DNA of 38,976 nucleotides from Pararhizobium mangrovi (GTDB taxonomy: Bacteria; Pseudomonadota; Alphaproteobacteria; Rhizobiales; Rhizobiaceae). Below the pieces are notes generated by a model. It searched no databases. It was not told where the DNA came from and saw only the letters and a program-made list of their open reading frames with translations. The stretch is taken from NCBI RefSeq assembly GCF_006516965.1, contig NZ_VHLH01000036.1:1-38976 (forward strand), given 5' to 3'. Each line of letters starts with the position of its first letter. The stretch's first letter is position 1. Both the position numbers and the translations under genes were made by a program. Below are positions 32,983 through 38,976 of this stretch, one piece after another.

Positions 32983-35007
32983 ATGGCCATCGTTCGCGAA
33001 TTCCCCCGTGCCGTCCAGGAACTCGAACATGTCGAGATCCCGATGCCGGACGGTTGCCGGCTCGCCGCGCGCATCTGGCTGCCGGAAGATGCCGAGGATC
33101 ATCCGGTTCCCGCGGTGCTCGAATACATTCCCTATCGCAAGAACGACCTGACGCTAAAGCGCGACGCGGGCACGGCGCCCTATGTCGCGGGCCACGGCTA
33201 TGCCTATGTCCGGCTCGACCTGCGCGGCGCTGGCGATTCCGAAGGCATCATGCTCGACGAGTATACGCCGCAGGAGCTGCAGGACGGAGCGGACGCGATC
33301 GCCTGGCTTACCGAACAGCCATGGTGTGCGGGATCGATCGGCATGATCGGTATTTCCTGGGGCGGGTTCAACGGATTGCAGGTCGCAGCGCTCCAGCCGT
33401 CGGCATTGCGCGCCGTCATCACCTGCTGTTCCACCGACGACCGCTATGCCGACGACATCCACTACATGGGCGGCACGATGCTGGTCGATCAGCTGTCCTG
33501 GGCATCCGTGATGTTCGGAGAGAACACGCTGCCGCCGGACCCGCGCAACGTCGGAGATCGGTGGCGCGACGATTGGATGCAGCGCCTTCAGGAAAACGAT
33601 CTGTGGCTGAAGACCTGGACCGAGCACCAGACGCGCGACGATTTCTGGAAGCACGGCTCGGTCTGCGAGAACTTCGACGACGTGCAGGTGCCGGTCTACG
33701 CGGTCTCCGGCTGGGCGGACGGCTACTGCCGCTCGGTCTTCCGGCTGATGGAAAACCTGAAAGGTCCGCGCAAGGGGCTTGTGGGGCCGTGGGCGCATAC
33801 CTATCCGCATCTCGGTCAGCCGCTTCCCGCCATCAACTTCCTCGACGAAGAAATTCGCTGGTGGGACCATTGGCTGAAGGGTGAGGAGAACGGCGTCATG
33901 GACGAGCCGCGCCTTCGCATTTTCATGCAGGACCATGCCGAACCGAAGAGCTTCTACGAAAGACGGCAGGGTCGCTGGATCGCCGAGCCGTCATGGCCGT
34001 CGCCCAACGTCACGCCAGCACGCTTCAATCTGATGCAGGGCGGTCGGCTCGATCGGCGCGAGGCCGTGGGTGAAACGGCGCCGATGACGATCAATTCGCC
34101 GCTTTCCGTGGGTCTTGCCGGCGGCAAGTGGTGTTCCTACGCGATGCCGGGCGACCAGCCGGTCGACCAGCGTGCCGACGACGCCGGCAGTCTCGTCTTC
34201 GAGACCGCACCGCTCGACGAACCCTTCGAGATGGCCGGCGACGCCGCGCTCGACCTCGTCTTCGAAAGCGACCGGCCGGACGCGATCGTCGCCGTGCGCC
34301 TCAGCGACGTCGCGCCCGACGGGGCCGCGACGCGCGTCTCCTACGGTCTCTTCAACCTGACCCACCGCAAGAGCCACGAATTTCCCGAAAAGCTCGAGCC
34401 GGGCAAGCGCACGACGGTCACCGTGCCGTTCAAGCACGTCGCCCAGCACTTTCGCCGGGGCCACCGCATCCGCCTTTCGATCTCGACGAACTACTTCCCG
34501 CTCGCCTGGCCGTCGCCCGAACCGGTGACGCTGACCGTCCATCCGGGTGAATGCACCCTGCGTCTGCCCGAGCGCACGCCTTCGCCCGACGATCGCGCCC
34601 TGGAGCGCTTCGGCGAAGCCCAGACGGCGCCGCCGCTCGACCTAACGACCGTCGAACCGGAGAAGCAGTCCTGGCACGTCGTCAACGACCTCGGTCGCGG
34701 CACGACGACGGTGAAGGTCGTCGACGACAGCGGAACCTTCCACTTCCCCGACAGCGATCTGACGGTCGCCAAGCGCGGAACCGAGACCTACGGGTTCACG
34801 GCCAACGACTATCGCTCGGTCTATGGCGAGGTGACGTGGTCGTTCGACTTCAGCCGCGATGACTGGTGGGTGCGCACCAAGACCTGGACACGCCTTACGG
34901 CCAGCGCCGAGGCGTTTCACATCGAGGCGAAGCTCGAGGCATGGGAAGGGGACGAAAAGGTCGCCGAACGTGTCTGGGACGAGCAGATTCCGCGCAACCA
35001 TCTGTGA
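32983..35007 (+). CDS. CocE/NonD family hydrolase
   Basis: The 674-residue protein is an X-Pro dipeptidyl-peptidase/cocaine-esterase type alpha/beta hydrolase. The triad is visible: Ser125 in GISWGGF, Asp246 in SGWADGY and His272 in GPWAHTYP. The N-terminal hydrolase domain (about 10-320) is followed by the jelly-roll C-terminal region (about 340-570) with HRIRLSISTNYFPLAWPSPEP, and an extra C-terminal domain of about 100 residues found in larger members of the family. There is no signal peptide, so it is cytosolic. AAGGGAG precedes the ATG. The natural substrate (ester, amide or peptide) is unknown. It lies upstream of thuA-like genes on the same strand. Confidence 0.92.
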   Translation: MAIVREFPRAVQELEHVEIPMPDGCRLAARIWLPEDAEDHPVPAVLEYIPYRKNDLTLKRDAGTAPYVAGHGYAYVRLDLRGAGDSEGIMLDEYTPQELQDGADAIAWLTEQPWCAGSIGMIGISWGGFNGLQVAALQPSALRAVITCCSTDDRYADDIHYMGGTMLVDQLSWASVMFGENTLPPDPRNVGDRWRDDWMQRLQENDLWLKTWTEHQTRDDFWKHGSVCENFDDVQVPVYAVSGWADGYCRSVFRLMENLKGPRKGLVGPWAHTYPHLGQPLPAINFLDEEIRWWDHWLKGEENGVMDEPRLRIFMQDHAEPKSFYERRQGRWIAEPSWPSPNVTPARFNLMQGGRLDRREAVGETAPMTINSPLSVGLAGGKWCSYAMPGDQPVDQRADDAGSLVFETAPLDEPFEMAGDAALDLVFESDRPDAIVAVRLSDVAPDGAATRVSYGLFNLTHRKSHEFPEKLEPGKRTTVTVPFKHVAQHFRRGHRIRLSISTNYFPLAWPSPEPVTLTVHPGECTLRLPERTPSPDDRALERFGEAQTAPPLDLTTVEPEKQSWHVVNDLGRGTTTVKVVDDSGTFHFPDSDLTVAKRGTETYGFTANDYRSVYGEVTWSFDFSRDDWWVRTKTWTRLTASAEAFHIEAKLEAWEGDEKVAERVWDEQIPRNHL

Positions 35008-35136
35008 TCGCACCGGTAAGATGGGACGCCGTACCGACTGGTGACCCCTTCGCCTGCATGATAGACGGGCGAGGGGGCGAGCGAACGTCGTGACGTTGCC
35101 GGCAAGCGATGCCCCGCCAATCCATCGGAGGCGCGC

Positions 35137-35922
35137 ATGAGCATTCGCACGGTCGTTTGGAACGAATTCCTGCACGAAAACGAGAACGAGGCCGTTCGCG
35201 GGATCTATCCCGACGGAATCCATGCCACCATCGCGGCGGCGCTTGCCGTGGATGCGGGCATCGACGTTTCGACCGCAACGCTGCGCGATGAAGAGCACGG
35301 CCTGCCGGCCGAACGCCTCGCCGAAACGGACGTCCTGTTATGGTGGGGCCACAAGGCCCATGGCGAGGTGGACGACGCGGTCGTCGAACGGGTCGCCCAG
35401 CGCGTCTTCGAGGGAATGGGGCTGATCGTGCTGCATTCCGGTCATTTCTCGAAAATATTCAGGCGACTGATGGGTGCGCCTTGCTCGTTGCGCTGGCGCG
35501 AGGCCGGCGAGCGCGAGCGCATGTGGGCGATCAATCCCAGCCACCCGATCGCAAACGGTGTCGGTCCGGCTATCGAGATCGCGAATTCGGAAATGTACGG
35601 CGAGCCCTTCCTCGTTCCAGAGCCGATGGAGACGGTATTCGTCTCCTGGTACGAAGGCGGCGAGGTCTTTCGTTCCGGCCTGACCTATCAGCGCGGGGCT
35701 GGACGCATCTTCTATTTCGGTTCGGGCCACGAGACCTATCCGATCTACCATGACGAGGCGGTCCAGACGGTGCTCAGGAATGCGGTTCACTGGGCCTATA
35801 ATCCGGCAAGGCCGTGGACCGACGTTTCCGAAGCACCGAACGTGCCGTACGACCGCGCGCGCGAGACGCTGACGCCGAAGGGCGCGTCGCTCCACAAGGA
35901 AGGCGAGGAGGGGTTCCGGTGA
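35137..35922 (+). CDS. ThuA-like domain protein
   Basis: The 261-residue protein matches the ThuA trehalose-utilisation domain (class I glutamine amidotransferase-like fold): [19 protein letters not shown] at the N-terminus, the [16 protein letters not shown] strand-turn, [18 protein letters not shown] and [18 protein letters not shown] near the C-terminus. In Sinorhizobium meliloti ThuA and ThuB act together in trehalose and disaccharide catabolism through 3-keto sugars. The GTGA overlap with the following Gfo/Idh/MocA gene supports the same pairing. The sugar handled here is inferred. Confidence 0.9.
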   Translation: MSIRTVVWNEFLHENENEAVRGIYPDGIHATIAAALAVDAGIDVSTATLRDEEHGLPAERLAETDVLLWWGHKAHGEVDDAVVERVAQRVFEGMGLIVLHSGHFSKIFRRLMGAPCSLRWREAGERERMWAINPSHPIANGVGPAIEIANSEMYGEPFLVPEPMETVFVSWYEGGEVFRSGLTYQRGAGRIFYFGSGHETYPIYHDEAVQTVLRNAVHWAYNPARPWTDVSEAPNVPYDRARETLTPKGASLHKEGEEGFR

Positions 35923-37022
35923 GCGAACATCGCCTGATCATCCTCGGCACCGGCTCGATCGCCGAGCGCCATGCCGAACAGTTCTCCAGGCTGCCCGGTA
36001 TCAAGCTTGTCGGCGCCGTCGACACCGACCGCGAACGCGCGGCCACGTTCGCGCGCGAGCACGGCATCGCGAACGTATTCGCCAGCCTGGAAGACGCGCT
36101 CGACTGGGGCGCGTTCGATGCTGCGGTCAACGCAACGCCGGACGGCGTCCACCATCCGACGACGCTTGCCCTGATCGCGGCGAAGAAGGCGGTCTTCTGC
36201 GAGAAGCCGCTTGCGCTCAGCCACGAAGATGCGCGGGAGATGACGGAGGCGGCCGAACGTGCGGGCCTCGTCAACATGGTCAATCTCACCTATCGCAACG
36301 CCCACGCGATTCAGATGGCGCGCCGGATGGTGCAGGGCGGCGAGATCGGGCCGATCCGCCATGTCGAGGCGAGCTACCTGCAGAGCTGGCTGACAGCGAC
36401 GCACTGGGGCGACTGGCGTACCGATCCGCGCTGGCTGTGGAGGCTTTCGAGCGGCCACGGCTCGAAGGGGGTGATCGGCGACATCGGCATTCACATTCTC
36501 GATTTCGTCACCTTCGGAACGGGCCTCGAGATCGCCGCGCTGCAGGCGCGCATGAAGGTCTTCGACAAGGCCGAGGGCGGAGCGATCGGTGCCTATACCT
36601 TCGACGTCAACGACAGCGTCGCCATGACGGTCGAGATGGACAACGGTGCGCTCGGCGTCATCCACGCGACGCGCTACGCGACCGGCAACGCCAACGATCT
36701 GCGGTTGACGATCTACGGCGAGCGCGGCGCATTGAAGATCTGGGCGAACGAACGCGATTCCAGCCTCGACGTGTGTCTGGGCGAGGACGTGCATACGCAG
36801 AAATGGCGGCGGAAGGAATGCCCCGCCACACCGCGCAACGAGGCGCGTTTCGCCGAAGCGCTTGCCAGCGGAAAGAACGGCGAGCCGGACTTCGCGCGTG
36901 CCGCGGACATCCAGAAGCTGCTCGACCTGTGCTTCGTCTCGCACGAAGCGTCCCGGATGATGCCGACCGGGCTCGCGCCGGCGTCCGATCTTGCGAATGC
37001 GATGGCGACCGCCCGCCCGTAG
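35919..37022 (+). CDS. Gfo/Idh/MocA family oxidoreductase (ThuB-like)
   Basis: The 367-residue protein has an N-terminal Rossmann domain ([18 protein letters not shown]), the EKP motif ([14 protein letters not shown]) and the C-terminal substrate domain of the family ([20 protein letters not shown] with the usual glycine/histidine segment). It oxidises sugars or cyclitols with NAD(P). The GTG start overlaps the ThuA-like stop as GTGA and has a GAGGAGGGG site, so the two are coupled. Context suggests ThuB-type dehydrogenation of a disaccharide, which is inferred from the neighbour, not from specificity residues. Confidence 0.93.
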   Translation: MSEHRLIILGTGSIAERHAEQFSRLPGIKLVGAVDTDRERAATFAREHGIANVFASLEDALDWGAFDAAVNATPDGVHHPTTLALIAAKKAVFCEKPLALSHEDAREMTEAAERAGLVNMVNLTYRNAHAIQMARRMVQGGEIGPIRHVEASYLQSWLTATHWGDWRTDPRWLWRLSSGHGSKGVIGDIGIHILDFVTFGTGLEIAALQARMKVFDKAEGGAIGAYTFDVNDSVAMTVEMDNGALGVIHATRYATGNANDLRLTIYGERGALKIWANERDSSLDVCLGEDVHTQKWRRKECPATPRNEARFAEALASGKNGEPDFARAADIQKLLDLCFVSHEASRMMPTGLAPASDLANAMATARP

Positions 37023-37044
37023 CCTCCGTATGCGCCGGAGATCG

Positions 37045-37096
37045 GGAGAACGACGAAGGGCCGACCGATTTCACGGACGGCCCTTCGTCGTTCTCC
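37045..37096. terminator. Bidirectional terminator hairpin between Gfo/Idh/MocA gene and gap
   Basis: A perfect 19-bp inverted repeat (37045-37063 and 37078-37096, GGAGAACGACGAAGGGCCG and its complement) with a 14-base loop lies in the 97-bp convergent space. No clear T run flanks it on either side, but the length and GC content make it a strong transcription barrier. Confidence 0.75.
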
Positions 37097-37119
37097 TGCC
37101 GACTTCCCTGCGCTTCGGC

Positions 37120-38882
<1,763 letters not shown>

Positions 38883-38885
38883 ATC

Positions 38886-38976
38886 CTACCCGCTGACGCG
38901 CTCGATTTCGGCGCCGCATGCGCCGAGCTTGGTTTCGAGGCGTTCGAAGCCGCGGTCGAGGTGGTAGACGCGGTTG
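38886..38976 (-). CDS. murA: UDP-N-acetylglucosamine 1-carboxyvinyltransferase, C-terminal end only
   Basis: The minus-strand frame at the right edge reads NRVYHLDRGFERLETKLGAC and ends AEIERVSG followed by a stop. This is the conserved C-terminus of MurA, the first committed enzyme of peptidoglycan synthesis; the VYHLDRGxExLExKL pattern is highly characteristic. The rest of the gene lies outside the window. It converges on aroQ with only three bases between the stops. Confidence 0.93.
   Translation of the reverse strand, partial: NRVYHLDRGFERLETKLGACGAEIERVSG

Overview
The window is GC-rich DNA from an alphaproteobacterium, most likely of the order Hyphomicrobiales (Rhizobiales). The evidence is the gene order pyrB-pyrC'-plsY-dprA-topA-rnr-DUF983, an alphaproteobacterial HWE-type sensor kinase, an EcfG-type stress promoter, a small outer-membrane barrel of the Omp25/31 kind and a CsgG/HfaB lipoprotein. 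No rRNA, tRNA, CRISPR array, transposase or prophage gene was seen. Coding is dense, with long GC-driven antisense open frames that are not genes.

Layout. (1) 1-10171, mostly minus strand: a housekeeping run of aspartate transcarbamoylase, a dihydroorotase-like protein without its metal ligands, PlsY, DprA, TopA, RNase R and a DUF983 protein, plus one small conserved divergent gene. (2) 10330-12344: an AidB-like acyl-CoA dehydrogenase, then a ~265-bp nested inverted-repeat element. (3) 12345-17737: an AraC-type regulator diverging from a surface-adhesin cluster. The cluster has a small secreted Asn/Ser/Tyr-rich protein, a CsgG/HfaB lipoprotein and a secreted repeat protein in the order of Caulobacter hfaA-hfaB-hfaD, then a beta-barrel with a long Asp/Asn/Gly insertion and a small unknown protein. 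(4) 17855-23371: a LOV photosensor, a CheB-CheR-PAS-HWE kinase and a single-domain response regulator in one operon, diverging from a DUF3072 stress gene with a near-perfect EcfG promoter. (5) 23480-25671: a ClpP-like membrane-anchored protein coupled to a four-TM protein. (6) 25986-30291: a PAS-GGDEF-EAL cyclic-di-GMP enzyme coupled by ATGA overlap to a BLUF photosensor, then a WecG/TagA glycosyltransferase and a FemAB/CelD-like GNAT. (7) 30546-38976: metabolism (SDR, ABC1/UbiB kinase, CocE hydrolase, ThuA, Gfo/Idh/MocA, GAPDH, AroQ, end of MurA), with a second solo copy of the repeat arm after the SDR gene.

Main idea (inference). Regions 3 to 6 look like one attachment neighbourhood: anchor and export genes, candidate polysaccharide enzymes like the Caulobacter holdfast proteins HfsJ and HfsK, and two independent blue-light inputs (LOV to kinase, BLUF to cyclic-di-GMP). 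This would be a light-controlled adhesion locus. The second point of interest is the structured repeat at 11959-12224, whose terminal sequence recurs at 31305.
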